NCBI RefSeq assembly: GCF_043951865.1 | Contig: NZ_JBINJF010000015.1 | Coordinates: forward strand, 1 to 64,000 | DNA: 64,000 nt | Reading direction: 5' to 3' | Origin: JAMQKA01 sp043951865 | GTDB taxonomy: Bacteria; Bacteroidota; Rhodothermia; Balneolales; Balneolaceae | Shown here: positions 16,261-24,511 of the stretch, piece by piece | Layout: every line of letters starts with the position of its first letter | How positions within the stretch are numbered: position 1 is the stretch's first letter | The notes under the pieces: generated by a model | Database searches by the model: none | What the model was told of the DNA's origin: nothing | The model's input: only the letters and a program-made list of their open reading frames with translations | Translations under genes and position numbers: made by a program

Positions 16261-17331
16261 CTACCTTTTCTCCGGACTGGTTGGGGCGTTATCGGGAACG
16301 GGAATTCCGAAGTCGGGCGTACCATCCTCGTTCCACCGCAGTACCTGTACCCGCGTGTGGCGGTTGGGATCATCCAGGGGATCTCCCTCGATCTCCTTAT
16401 AGCTCCGGGCATGGTACACAAGCAGGTCAACCGCCCCACCCGGAGTCGTCGTAAAACTGTTGTGCCCCGGCCCGTAGATACCGTTATCGACCGAACTTTT
16501 GAACACGGGCGTCGGCGATTTGTGCCAGGATTCAGGATCGAGCAGATCGGCATCGACATCCACCGTCAGCAATCCCACGGCGTAATTGTGATCGGTACCA
16601 CTGGCAGAGTAGGTCATGAATATCTTCCCGTTTCTCTTGATAACCGCCGCTCCCTCGTTCACTTTAAACAGCTGTTTTTCCCATTCATATTCAGGTCGGG
16701 TGAGCTCCACCTGGGGCTGAACAATACTCCACGGCGTATCCATTTCGGCAATATAGAGGGCGGTATTCCCATCATATCCAGGGGGATGCTGGGCCCAGAC
16801 CATATACCGGGTACCCCGGTGCTCAAACGTTGTGGCATCAAGGGAAAAGGTTTCCCACCGGGTTTTGGTCTGCCCTTTTTCCACCCACTCTCCAGTCAAT
16901 GGATTGGCTGAGCTGTTTTCCAGCACATACATGCGGATCGCCCAGACATCCTCGGCCCCGCCAGCGGCGAAATAGATGTACCACTTCCCATCAATGTAGT
17001 GCAGCTCGGGAGCCCAGATATGAGATCCCATCGGACCAGATTCGTGCTTCCTCCAGATCACCCTGGGCTCGGCTTCGGCTAATCCTTCAATCGTACGGGC
17101 ACGCCGCACTTCCAAACGATCGTACTCCGGTACCGTCGCAGTAAAATAGTAGTATCCGTCCGTGTGGCGATATATCCACGGATCGGCGCGATGCAGAATA
17201 AGAGGTGTAGTATAGCGTTGCGAATCTGCTGAGACAGAATTACTTTGCGCTAACAGTTGTTGTCGATCGTCAATCCCGGACAAAAGCAGTAGCAGCAGTG
17301 TAAACAGTGACATCTTTAGTAACTGAACCAT
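16261..17331 (-). CDS. Glycoside hydrolase family 43 (arabinofuranosidase-like)
   Basis: A secreted 356-residue GH43 five-bladed propeller enzyme, probably releasing arabinose from arabinan or arabinoxylan side chains. A signal peptide covers about residues 1-28 (LLLLLLSGIDDRQQLLAQ). The catalytic-base aspartate is in RADPWIY, the pKa-modulating region is in WAPELHYIDGKWYIYF, and the acid glutamate is probably in KVNEGAAV. GPGHNSF is the usual fifth-blade motif. It stands alone, divergent from the DUF4835 gene and about 16 kb from the arabinan locus, which carries two more GH43 enzymes of different subfamilies. The substrate is inferred. Confidence 0.85.
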   Translation of the reverse strand: MVQLLKMSLFTLLLLLLSGIDDRQQLLAQSNSVSADSQRYTTPLILHRADPWIYRHTDGYYYFTATVPEYDRLEVRRARTIEGLAEAEPRVIWRKHESGPMGSHIWAPELHYIDGKWYIYFAAGGAEDVWAIRMYVLENSSANPLTGEWVEKGQTKTRWETFSLDATTFEHRGTRYMVWAQHPPGYDGNTALYIAEMDTPWSIVQPQVELTRPEYEWEKQLFKVNEGAAVIKRNGKIFMTYSASGTDHNYAVGLLTVDVDADLLDPESWHKSPTPVFKSSVDNGIYGPGHNSFTTTPGGAVDLLVYHARSYKEIEGDPLDDPNRHTRVQVLRWNEDGTPDFGIPVPDNAPTSPEKR

Positions 17332-17398
17332 AGGTGATACCTCATTCTATTTATGTTACGTCCTGATCACAAATTTTTGTAAAAACTAGCCAATCATA

Positions 17399-18325
17399 AT
17401 GAAATTTTCTGACTTTCCGGGCAAATTTCCTGTCAGTGGTGCCATCATCACAATGATGTTGCTTTGGCTCTGCAGCATCCCGGTCGCAGCCCAGGAATTC
17501 AACATGGAGGTAACCGTTGACAGAAGCCAGGTCAGCAGCTCCTCGCTCGCCTATCTCGACAACCTGCCCGGCGAAATTGAAACCTACTTCAATGAACACG
17601 ACTGGATTGACGCCAGTTTTCTTGATCATGAACGTATTGATGCCGATCTCCAGATCATCCTGTTAAGTGTTGATGACAATTACAATTTCCAGGCGAATGT
17701 GGTGGTACGCGCCCAGCGGCCGATCTATAACACCCTGCAGCAGACTACCATATTCCTGTTAAATGACGAGAGCTGGGCGTTCCAGTACACTCCAAACCGC
17801 TCGCTTGTACATGATGAACTCCAGTTTGATGCTGTTACCACCCTTTTGGACTTCTACGCCTATGTCATCCTGGGATACGACTTTGACAGTTTTTCCGAAA
17901 CCGGGGGTACCCCCTACTTTTCGGAAGCACAAAATATCCTTTCCCTGGCCCAGACCACCTCGGCCCCGGGATGGTCCAGAGGCAGCAGTTCGCGCCGGGG
18001 GCGTGCCCAACTCATCTCCGACCTCCTGAACCCCACCTACCATACTTTTCGCGAAGCGCTTTATATTTATCACCGGCAGGGACTCGACCAGTTTATATCC
18101 AATACCGAAGAGGCCCGGCAGCGCGTGCTCGAAGCTCTGCAGATGATCCGTGATACCCAGCGAAGCGCAACCAACGACTTCCTGTTTGATATCTTTTTTG
18201 ATGCCAAATACCGCGAAATCGTCTCCATCTTCGAGGATGCCGGGGCCGAAGTTCGGCTGGAAGCCTACAATCTGCTGTCGGAAATGGATCAAAGCCACCT
18301 CTCGGAATACAGCAAGCTGCAGTAG
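17399..18325 (+). CDS. porD: DUF4835 protein, PorD-like
   Basis: A 308-residue secreted protein matching the DUF4835 family, annotated in type IX secretion contexts as PorD. A signal peptide is visible at about residues 12-32 (IITMMLLWLCSIPVAAQ). Family features are an early EFNMEVTVDRSQV, the FQANVVVRAQRPIYN strand, FYAYVILGYDFDSFSETGG and the late SATNDFLFDIFFDAKYREIV segment. Length is normal. No other Por genes are adjacent, and its role in secretion is not well defined. It starts 67 bases from the divergent GH43 gene, so both promoters share that gap. Confidence 0.75.
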   Translation: MKFSDFPGKFPVSGAIITMMLLWLCSIPVAAQEFNMEVTVDRSQVSSSSLAYLDNLPGEIETYFNEHDWIDASFLDHERIDADLQIILLSVDDNYNFQANVVVRAQRPIYNTLQQTTIFLLNDESWAFQYTPNRSLVHDELQFDAVTTLLDFYAYVILGYDFDSFSETGGTPYFSEAQNILSLAQTTSAPGWSRGSSSRRGRAQLISDLLNPTYHTFREALYIYHRQGLDQFISNTEEARQRVLEALQMIRDTQRSATNDFLFDIFFDAKYREIVSIFEDAGAEVRLEAYNLLSEMDQSHLSEYSKLQ

Positions 18326-18373
18326 AATGTTACCTTCGGTATGCATCACAGTTCAAATGGATTCTTAGTGTAT

Positions 18374-18493
18374 GAGGCCTTTGCAGAACCTGATGCTTAG
18401 TTGAGAGGTGGTTGTACCACCGACCTTATATGGCACATAAAGCGGGAATACAGCTTCCTCCAAACGGAGATTCGAATGTTTTACAAAGTCCTC
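18374..18493. mobile_element. MITE-like element, copy 2
   Basis: A 120-base element with terminal inverted repeats GAGGCCTTTGCAGAA and the complement of TTTTACAAAGTCCTC, an internal GGTGG-TTGTA-CCACC hairpin, and a perfect 5-base flanking duplication TGTAT (18369-18373 and 18494-18498). It shares its ends, its internal hairpin and its length with the element after cysN (6660-6777). It has no coding capacity. It was probably moved by a transposase elsewhere in the genome. Confidence 0.72.
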
Positions 18494-18605
18494 TGTATGG
18501 TGTTATCAGAGGTTTATTTCCGAAAAATTCAAATTTTTTTCACCATGTTAACCCGCTCGTTACCAGGCTCTAATAAATAGACCGACAAGTCGACAATTCC
18601 TTACA

Positions 18606-18743
18606 GAGGATTTTGCAAAACCCGGGTTTTGTACATGCTCAATCCCTGCACAAATTTGCAGCCGCAGTTCATTTCCCGTAAACAGAGATGTTGGATGCAC
18701 GGAACGGCCGGAATCGGGAATCCATCGGTTTTGCAAAGCCCTC
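18606..18743. mobile_element. MITE-like element, diverged third copy
   Basis: A 138-base segment bounded by GAGGATTTTGCAAAACC and the inverted copy of GAGGGCTTTGCAAAACC (15 of 17 bases match). Just inside the left end is the perfect palindrome CAAAACCCGGGTTTTG. The termini belong to the same family as the other two elements, but the interior differs and no flanking duplication is visible, so it is older or a distinct subtype. Confidence 0.55.
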
Positions 18744-18800
18744 TTTTAAGCTTTCCTGTTTGGAAGTTGGTTCATCGGATTTTCGGCTGACTCCAAATCT

Positions 18801-18808
18801 TACGTTTG
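18801..18808 (+). promoter_or_regulatory. Candidate -7 box for etfB operon
   Basis: TACGTTTG matches the TAnnTTTG consensus about 65 bases upstream of the etfB ATG. A T-rich stretch (TTTT) lies 18 bases upstream as a weak -33 element. Confidence 0.4.
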
Positions 18809-18874
18809 CATTTTATATATTGTGCCATCAAGGTCGGCGAAATGAGAAATCCAATCTAAAATGAGAGACCCGAT

Positions 18875-19645
18875 ATGAAATTTTACGTGTGTATTAAGCA
18901 GGTGCCGGATGTTAACGCGCCGATCCAGATCAAAGAGGGACAGCTTATCCAGGACAGCGACCGCATGGTACTCAACGCATACGATGCTTCTGCAGTGGAA
19001 GAAGCCCTGGTACTCAGCGAGGAGCACGGCGGGGAAGTCGAGGTTGTATCCATCGGGCCGGACAAAACCACCGAGGCGATCCGCAAGGCGCTGGCGATGG
19101 GCGCCGACAAGGCGGTCCACATAAAAACAAGCGGCGATGATCGGTTTGATTCTGCCTCCTACGCTGAAATCCTCGCCGCCTTTTTTGCGGGCAAACAATA
19201 TGATGTGATCTCCTGCGGAAAACAGTCGCAGGACACTGATGCCGGCCTCACCGGCAGCATGCTGGCCGCAAAGCTGGATTTGCCCTACGCCACCAACGCC
19301 GTGGGACTTTCCATTGAGAAAGAAAAGCTGCTGGTCAAACGACAGGGCGATGCGGGCCAGGAGATGATCGCCCTCCCCGTGCCCTGCCTGGTTACCTGCT
19401 CCAACGATATGAACGAACCGCGCATCCCCAGCCTGAAGGGGATCATGCAATCCAAGAAAAAACCGGTGGAAACAATTGAACTCTCCTCCCTTGATATTGA
19501 TGAAAGCAGGCTCGCGCCCAAAACGAACGTAACGGGATTCCGCGAAAAACCGGCGCGCAAGGCCGGCGAAAAATTTGAGGGGGATCCGGGTGAACTGGCA
19601 CGAAAAGTGGCGAAACTGCTTGACGAAGAGGCTAATGTGGTTTGA
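18875..19645 (+). CDS. etfB: Electron transfer flavoprotein subunit beta (EtfB/FixA)
   Basis: The 256-residue beta subunit of electron transfer flavoprotein. It accepts electrons from acyl-CoA dehydrogenases and pairs with EtfA (19762). The N-terminus FYVCIKQVPDVNAP, the QDSDRMVLNAYDASAVEEAL segment, VVSIGPDKTTEAIRKALAMGADKAVHI and GKQSQDTDAGLTGSMLAA are all diagnostic. It opens a plus-strand set, etfB-etfA-fixC-fixX, followed by two acyl-CoA dehydrogenases. Whether this ETF is the ordinary type or the bifurcating Fix type cannot be settled by eye. A heptad array fills the space after its stop codon. Confidence 0.96.
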   Translation: MKFYVCIKQVPDVNAPIQIKEGQLIQDSDRMVLNAYDASAVEEALVLSEEHGGEVEVVSIGPDKTTEAIRKALAMGADKAVHIKTSGDDRFDSASYAEILAAFFAGKQYDVISCGKQSQDTDAGLTGSMLAAKLDLPYATNAVGLSIEKEKLLVKRQGDAGQEMIALPVPCLVTCSNDMNEPRIPSLKGIMQSKKKPVETIELSSLDIDESRLAPKTNVTGFREKPARKAGEKFEGDPGELARKVAKLLDEEANVV

Positions 19646-19646
19646 T

Positions 19647-19695
19647 GTGAGAAGTGAGACGTGAGACGTGAAATGTGAGACGTTAGAGGTGAGAG
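19647..19695. repeat. Heptad array between etfB and etfA (GTGAGAC type)
   Basis: Seven consecutive 7-base units (GTGAGAA, GTGAGAC twice, GTGAAAT, GTGAGAC, GTTAGAG, GTGAGAG) begin two bases after the etfB stop. The unit differs from the GGTTACA family but the period is the same. No inverted half is present. Confidence 0.85.
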
Positions 19696-19761
19696 CTTGT
19701 CCTTTGTCTTGCATTCAGGATTTCGAGAATTGTTAATTTCATATAAACAGAAGGTGGTTGC

Positions 19762-20736
19762 ATGAGTTCCCTATTAACATATATCTCAATCAGTGACGGA
19801 AACGTGAAGCGTGCCTCCCTTGAAGTGCTGTCGCGCTGCAGGCAGCTTGCGGAAGAGCACGGTCATCGGGCTGAAGCTGTCATTGTCGATCCCGATGCTT
19901 CCGACTACGTAGAGCAGGTGAAGCAATATGGACCTGAAAAAATTTATCTTATTGAAGATCCGATTTTTAAGGATCATATCAATACGCCGCTGGTCAAAGC
20001 GCTCACCGCTGTGGTGAAGCAAGCCAATCCCTACCTGGTTGCGTTTGCCTCCACCGAAAGCGTCAAGGATATTTTGGGAGCATTTGCTGCCCGTTTGGAC
20101 GCCGCCGTACTTTCTGATGTGTCCGGCTTTGAGCTCATCGAGGGTGGGGTCGAGGTTACGCGTCCCGTAATGGCAGCCAAAATTCTTTCCGACGCCCGGG
20201 CCAAAGCGGAAAAGATCGTGCTGTCGGTCCGATCCGGATCTTACGACGTCGTGGAATCACCTTCCGACCCCGAGATCGTAACTGTCGACTTCAGCTTTGA
20301 TGAAAGTGAACTCAAAGCCACGCTGCGGGAAGTGCTGGGAGCTTCCGGTGAAAAAATCGACCTCTCCGAGGCCGAGACGATTGTCGCTGCCGGTCGGGGG
20401 GCGAAAGATGAAAAAGGACAGAAATTGATCGCGGAGCTGGCCGAGGTGCTCAACGCCGCCGTCGGGGCCTCCCGCGCGCTGACGGAAGCCGGTATTGTGG
20501 ATCCCAGCCTGCAGATTGGTCAGACGGGCAAAGTAGTGTCGCCGCAGCTCTATATCGCCGTCGGCATTTCTGGTGCCATCCAGCATGTGGCGGGCATGGC
20601 CAACAGCAAAGTGATTGTGGCGATCAACAAAGATACCGACGCCCCTATTTTCGATATCGCTGACTATGGCATCGTGGGCGATCTGTACAAAGTATTGCCA
20701 CCTTTTATTGAAGAATTGAAGAAGATAAAAAAATAA
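19762..20736 (+). CDS. etfA: Electron transfer flavoprotein subunit alpha (EtfA/FixB)
   Basis: The 324-residue alpha subunit of electron transfer flavoprotein, which carries the C-terminal FAD domain. Diagnostic segments are GASRALTEAGIVDPSLQIGQTGKVVSPQLYIAVGISGAIQH and the ending INKDTDAPIFDIADYGIVGDLYKVLPPF. The N-terminal domain contains KPYLVAFASTES-like sequence (QANPYLVAFASTES). Length is normal. It lies 116 bases after etfB, the gap being partly filled by a heptad array. A larger inverted array separates it from fixC. It transfers electrons from EtfB-bound flavin to the FixC/FixX quinone reductase. Confidence 0.96.
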   Translation: MSSLLTYISISDGNVKRASLEVLSRCRQLAEEHGHRAEAVIVDPDASDYVEQVKQYGPEKIYLIEDPIFKDHINTPLVKALTAVVKQANPYLVAFASTESVKDILGAFAARLDAAVLSDVSGFELIEGGVEVTRPVMAAKILSDARAKAEKIVLSVRSGSYDVVESPSDPEIVTVDFSFDESELKATLREVLGASGEKIDLSEAETIVAAGRGAKDEKGQKLIAELAEVLNAAVGASRALTEAGIVDPSLQIGQTGKVVSPQLYIAVGISGAIQHVAGMANSKVIVAINKDTDAPIFDIADYGIVGDLYKVLPPFIEELKKIKK

Positions 20737-20739
20737 TTT

Positions 20740-20872
20740 GGTTACAGGTTACAGGTTACAGGTTGAAAGTTGAAGGTTATGGGTTGTTCAACATCCAACC
20801 TTCAACTTTCAACATTCAACCTTCAACTTACAACGTTTAACCTGCAACTTACAACGTTTAACCTATAACATT
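20740..20872. repeat. Inverted heptad array between etfA and fixC
   Basis: Seven forward units (GGTTACA three times, GGTTGAA, AGTTGAA, GGTTATG, GGTTGTT) are followed without a break in register by twelve reverse units (CAACATC, CAACCTT, CAACTTT, CAACATT, CAACTTA, CAACGTT, TAACCTG and similar). The central arms, about 20762-20786 and 20789-20813, can form a stem of about 25 bases with four central mismatches. The array ends eight bases before the GTG start of fixC, so the hairpin would shape ribosome access or transcript stability. Confidence 0.92.
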
Positions 20873-20880
20873 CTACATCC

Positions 20881-22206
20881 GTGGATGAACAGTTCGATTG
20901 TATAATCGTTGGTGCGGGTGTTGCGGGACTGGCAGCCGCCATGACGCTTGCCCGCAGCAATATGAAGTTCCTGCTTATCGAAAAGGGAGAGTTTGCCGGC
21001 TCCAAGAATGTTTCGGGCGGCGTACTTTGGGGACATGACCTGGCCAAACTCGTGCCCGGGTACTGGGAAGAGGAGGAGGCTGGCTGGGAGCGGTTTATCA
21101 ATCACCGGCGACTCACGTTTATGGATGGGGAGGCCACCTTTTCGCTTGATTTTAAATCCGCCCACTTCAACGAACCGCCCTACGCCGGGGTCGTGGTGCT
21201 GCGCTCCAGGTTCGATCGCTGGCTGGCCGGCAAGGTGGAGGAGGCGATCGCGGAAAGTGATTATGCGATGGACTCCTTCATTGCCACCAACATCAAGGTG
21301 GATGAGGTGCTGATGGAAAACAACAAGGCCGTGGGGATCCGCACCGGCGACGAGGAGTTCTACGCCGAGAGCGTGATTATTGCCGAGGGCGTCAACAACC
21401 TGCTCACCCGCCAGGTGGGACTGCAGGACGACTATGTGCCGGCGGATCACGTGCTCACCGGTATCAAGGAAATTATCCGCTACGACCGGGAAGTGCTGGA
21501 AAATCGCTTCCAGCTGAATGGCCGCAGCGGGATGTCAAATGAGTTTGTCGGCTATGCCACCGATGGCGTGGAGGGCGGCGGGTTTCTCTATACCAACAAA
21601 GAGACGATCTCCATCGGCCTGGTGCTGGGACTGAAAGATCTTCGGGAAAAAGAGAAAAGTCCCCATGATATACTCAATCACTTCAAATCCCATCCCGTCG
21701 TCGCCGACACCATCCGCGGCGGGGAAGTAGTGGAATATTCGGCCCACGTGGTCTCCTCGGGCGATATGCGCATCATGCCGAAGGAGCTGTACAAAGATGG
21801 CCTGCTGATCTGCGGGGAAGCAGCCAACCTGTTGATGAACGCCGGCAAGGCGATCCAGGGCATGGATTACGCGATGCGCTCCGGGATCCTGGCCGCAGAG
21901 ACCATTGTGAAGGCCAGGAAACGGAATGATTTTTCTTCCGCCACAATGAAGGAATACCGCGCGGCGCTGGAGGAAAGCTACGTGATGAAAGATATGCGTG
22001 GATTCCAGGATGCGGTGCAGATGCTGCATCAACCGATGATGTACAAGGATCTGCCCAACCTGGTCTGCGGCTTCGGCAAAAAATTCTTTACGATCGATAA
22101 CCAGCCGACCAAGAAAGCGCGGGAACAGCTGAGCGAGTCGGTCCGGGAGCACTCCTCGTGGTGGAACCTGATCAAACTCGGAATCAACGGAGGAAAAGCG
22201 CTATGA
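20881..22206 (+). CDS. fixC: FixC-like ETF-quinone oxidoreductase flavoprotein
   Basis: A 441-residue FAD-dependent oxidoreductase of the FixC/ETF-QO family that passes electrons from ETF to quinone together with FixX. The dinucleotide-binding motif is GAGVAGLAAA at 11-20, followed by FLLIEKGE and KNVSGGVLWG. A second FAD stretch is LICGEAANLLMNAGKAIQGMDYAMRSG. The GTG start fits the family (DEQFDCIIVGAG); no in-frame ATG lies nearby. Typical one-piece ETF-QO carries its iron-sulfur domain at the C-terminus; here that part is the separate gene fixX, whose ATG overlaps this stop by four bases. Confidence 0.92.
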   Translation: MDEQFDCIIVGAGVAGLAAAMTLARSNMKFLLIEKGEFAGSKNVSGGVLWGHDLAKLVPGYWEEEEAGWERFINHRRLTFMDGEATFSLDFKSAHFNEPPYAGVVVLRSRFDRWLAGKVEEAIAESDYAMDSFIATNIKVDEVLMENNKAVGIRTGDEEFYAESVIIAEGVNNLLTRQVGLQDDYVPADHVLTGIKEIIRYDREVLENRFQLNGRSGMSNEFVGYATDGVEGGGFLYTNKETISIGLVLGLKDLREKEKSPHDILNHFKSHPVVADTIRGGEVVEYSAHVVSSGDMRIMPKELYKDGLLICGEAANLLMNAGKAIQGMDYAMRSGILAAETIVKARKRNDFSSATMKEYRAALEESYVMKDMRGFQDAVQMLHQPMMYKDLPNLVCGFGKKFFTIDNQPTKKAREQLSESVREHSSWWNLIKLGINGGKAL

Positions 22207-22505
22207 AAAACCTGAAACTGACCGAACGACTCGGCCTCGTCAGCTATCGGAACCAGGCGAAATCGGAAATTAAACCCCACATTGAGGTGGATACGTCGAT
22301 CTGCAACTCGGTTTGTCCGCATAAGTGCACGACCTACGTCTGCCCCGCCAACTGTTACAAGATTGATGACGATGGACAGGTCTACTTCCAGGTGGAAGAC
22401 TGTATTGAGTGTGGAACCTGCATGTATGCCTGCGACCAGGGTGCGGTCAGCTGGAACTACCCGGATCCCGAAGAGGGCCGCGGCGTAACATGGAATTACG
22501 GATAG
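22203..22505 (+). CDS. fixX: FixX-like ferredoxin
   Basis: A 100-residue ferredoxin-like partner of FixC. Cysteines at 67, 70, 73 and 77 form the CxxCxxCxxxC pattern of a 4Fe-4S cluster. Further cysteines at 34, 38, 42, 47 and 51 fall in ICNSVCPHKCTTYVCPANC, as in FixX and the C-terminal domain of ETF-quinone oxidoreductase. It starts at the ATG inside the ATGA overlap with fixC, which implies translational coupling. It is the last gene of the plus-strand fix set; a hairpin terminator follows at 22625. Confidence 0.93.
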   Translation: MKNLKLTERLGLVSYRNQAKSEIKPHIEVDTSICNSVCPHKCTTYVCPANCYKIDDDGQVYFQVEDCIECGTCMYACDQGAVSWNYPDPEEGRGVTWNYG

Positions 22506-22624
22506 GTGAATGAGTGAGTTGATAAAAGGTTGTTTAAAACCTTCTGATTGCGGATTTCTCAATTTTTCTGGCTACGTGAAGAGAGGAGCCATATACAAAA
22601 AACGACCGCCCGGAAATATAAAAA

Positions 22625-22651
22625 GCCATCCCGGTTTTATACCAGGATGGC
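22625..22651. terminator. Hairpin terminator between convergent genes
   Basis: GCCATCCCGG-TTTTATA-CCAGGATGGC forms a 10-base stem with one mismatch between the ends of fixX (plus) and the carboxypeptidase-regulatory-like gene (minus). On the minus strand it is followed by TTTTTATATTT, a good intrinsic terminator. On the plus strand the following sequence is only moderately T-rich. Confidence 0.75.
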
Positions 22652-22685
22652 CTGAATTGTTTTGAATTAATCTGCTACCAGGAAA

Positions 22686-23039
22686 CTATTGACCACTTGG
22701 CATTAAGGTAATGGTTACCTCTTTGCCTTCAGCGCCGAGTTCAACCTCTTTGCTGACCTCCTGGTATCCTTCAGGGGTGGCTACGATAGTATATGTGCCA
22801 GGCGCAAGCCCGGAAAATGAAAACTGTCCTTTTTCATCGGTTTGAGCAGATTGTTCTGTTCCCTCGATCTTCAGTTCAATTCCTGAGACCGGTTGTTCAG
22901 TCTCAGAGTCTACAACCGTGCCGCTTATTGCGGTGGTTTGCTCTAGCTCCTGAGCCTGAGCCTCTACAGCGGTTACAGAAAACAGAAGTCCGACAAACAG
23001 TGTTACCATTGCTAACAGAGATGCTTTTTTGCTAAACAT
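22686..23039 (-). CDS. Small secreted carboxypeptidase-regulatory-like domain protein
   Basis: A 117-residue exported protein: a signal peptide at about residues 1-28 (ending VEAQAQ) and then a single beta-sandwich domain of the CarboxypepD_reg type (ISGTVVDSETEQPVSGIELKIEG, TDEKGQFSFSGLAPGTYTIVATPEGYQ). Such domains usually occur at the N-terminus of TonB receptors; here it stands alone. It is divergent from the acyl-CoA dehydrogenase gene across a 245-base gap, with a TAATTTTG -7 candidate about 60 bases upstream at 23095-23102. Function unknown; a periplasmic or surface adhesion role is possible. Confidence 0.8.
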   Translation of the reverse strand: MFSKKASLLAMVTLFVGLLFSVTAVEAQAQELEQTTAISGTVVDSETEQPVSGIELKIEGTEQSAQTDEKGQFSFSGLAPGTYTIVATPEGYQEVSKEVELGAEGKEVTITLMPSGQ

Positions 23040-23284
23040 AATGAGACCTTATTTATTTAGATTGCTATTCTTCTATTGATAGATATTTAAACTTCAAAAT
23101 TAGTTGATCTTCCAACCAACCTAATTCATTACATTTTAGCCAGATATGATTTATTTGTTCCCGGATAAAAGAGATTGAATGAGAATTTAATTTTACCTAC
23201 TGTTTGAATATAGATCCAAACATCTGAGTCGTGGGCACGTACCGGTTCGCTTTTTCCCACAGATCAATTAAAACCTAATATATC

Positions 23285-24469
23285 ATGAGTTCAGATCGAT
23301 CGAGTAACCGCTCCACCCTGTCGTTCCAGCTTTCCGAAGAACAGCAACTGATCAGGGACAGTGCGCGCGACTTTGCCGAACGTCATGTCGCGCCGGGGGT
23401 GAAGGAGCGCGACGCCTCAAAAGCGTTTCCCCACCGGCTGGTCGGCCAGTTGGCGGAACAGGGCTTTATGGGGATGATCCACCCAGAAAAATACGGCGGC
23501 GGTGCGGCCGACATGATCAGCTACTGCCTGACCATCGAGGAGATCGCCCGCTGGGACGCCTCCCTGGCGCTGACGGTGGCCTCCCATACCTCTCTTGCAT
23601 CTGGCCATATTGCACTGGCCGGAAGCGACGACCAAAAAAAGCGCTATCTTACGGCGCTGGCCAAAGGAAAAAAGCTGGGTGCCTGGTGCCTGACCGAGCC
23701 CGGCTCCGGCAGCGATTCCTCCGGCATAAAAACCACGGCCGTTAAAAAAGGGGATAAATGGATCTTAAACGGTACCAAAGTATTTATCACCCAGGGCTCG
23801 GTCGCCGGAATCTATGTGGTACTGGCAAAAACGGATCCGGGAAAGGGCACAAAAGGCATTAGCGCATTTATCGTGGAGCGGGAGTGGGACGGCGTAACAC
23901 CCGGCACCCGGCTGGAAAAGCTTGGGATGAACTCCTCTGACACCACGGAGATCCATTTTGACGATGTGGAAGTCCCCGGCCAGAACCTTTTGGGTGACCT
24001 GAATCACGGATTTGCGGATACGATGCAGGTACTGGATGGCGGCCGCATCGGTATCGGGGCGCTGTCCGTAGGCATAGCGCGGGGCGCCCTGGAAGAATCG
24101 CTGAAATACGCCCGCGAGCGGCAACAGTTTGGGCGGCCTATCAGTGACTTCCAGGCGATCGAACAAAAACTGGCCGATATGGCTACCGAAGTTGACGCCG
24201 CCCGCCTGCTCGTCCACCGCGCCGCCTGGCTGAAGGAACTGGACCGGCCGTTCACCAGGGAAGCCTCTATGGCCAAGCTCTTTGCCTCTGAACAAGCTGT
24301 CCGGGCTGCCGACGAAGCGGTCCAGATTCACGGGGGCTATGGCTACATCAAAGAGTATCACGTTGAACGATTCCTTCGGGATGCCAAACTGATGACGATA
24401 GGCGAAGGCACTTCAGAGATTCAGCGCAAAATCATAGCACGCGAACTGAAAAAAGATCCAAAACCTTAA
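23285..24469 (+). CDS. Acyl-CoA dehydrogenase
   Basis: A 394-residue FAD-dependent acyl-CoA dehydrogenase that introduces the alpha-beta double bond in acyl-CoA and hands electrons to ETF. Family segments are TEPGSGSD, the KWILNGTKVFITQGSVAG strand, the GGRIGIGALSVGIARGALEES helix, the RQQFGRPISDFQAIEQKLADM motif, and the catalytic region IGEGTSEIQ with the expected glutamate. The chain-length preference is not clear; it resembles short- or medium-chain enzymes. It sits directly downstream of the etf/fix genes, its electron acceptor, and upstream of a glutaryl-CoA-type dehydrogenase. Confidence 0.93.
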   Translation: MSSDRSSNRSTLSFQLSEEQQLIRDSARDFAERHVAPGVKERDASKAFPHRLVGQLAEQGFMGMIHPEKYGGGAADMISYCLTIEEIARWDASLALTVASHTSLASGHIALAGSDDQKKRYLTALAKGKKLGAWCLTEPGSGSDSSGIKTTAVKKGDKWILNGTKVFITQGSVAGIYVVLAKTDPGKGTKGISAFIVEREWDGVTPGTRLEKLGMNSSDTTEIHFDDVEVPGQNLLGDLNHGFADTMQVLDGGRIGIGALSVGIARGALEESLKYARERQQFGRPISDFQAIEQKLADMATEVDAARLLVHRAAWLKELDRPFTREASMAKLFASEQAVRAADEAVQIHGGYGYIKEYHVERFLRDAKLMTIGEGTSEIQRKIIARELKKDPKP

Positions 24470-24511
24470 TATTTGTTGACGCCTGAAAGTTGCCGGCTAA
24501 ACATTAACAAA

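Larger units (their letters stand above)
18326..18874. other. Gene-free region with two MITE-like elements before etfB
   Basis: 549 bases with no convincing gene. It contains the MITE-like elements at 18374-18493 and 18606-18743 (listed separately), about 110 bases of ordinary sequence between them, and a candidate TACGTTTG promoter box before etfB at 18801-18808. The two elements share outward GAGG..CTTTGCA termini, so 18374-18743 could alternatively be read as one larger composite unit. Confidence 0.6.

Noticed and set aside
18884..19714. Long antisense frames over etfB and other genes
   Set aside because: They are shadows of GC-biased coding sequence; the plus-strand proteins match strong families.
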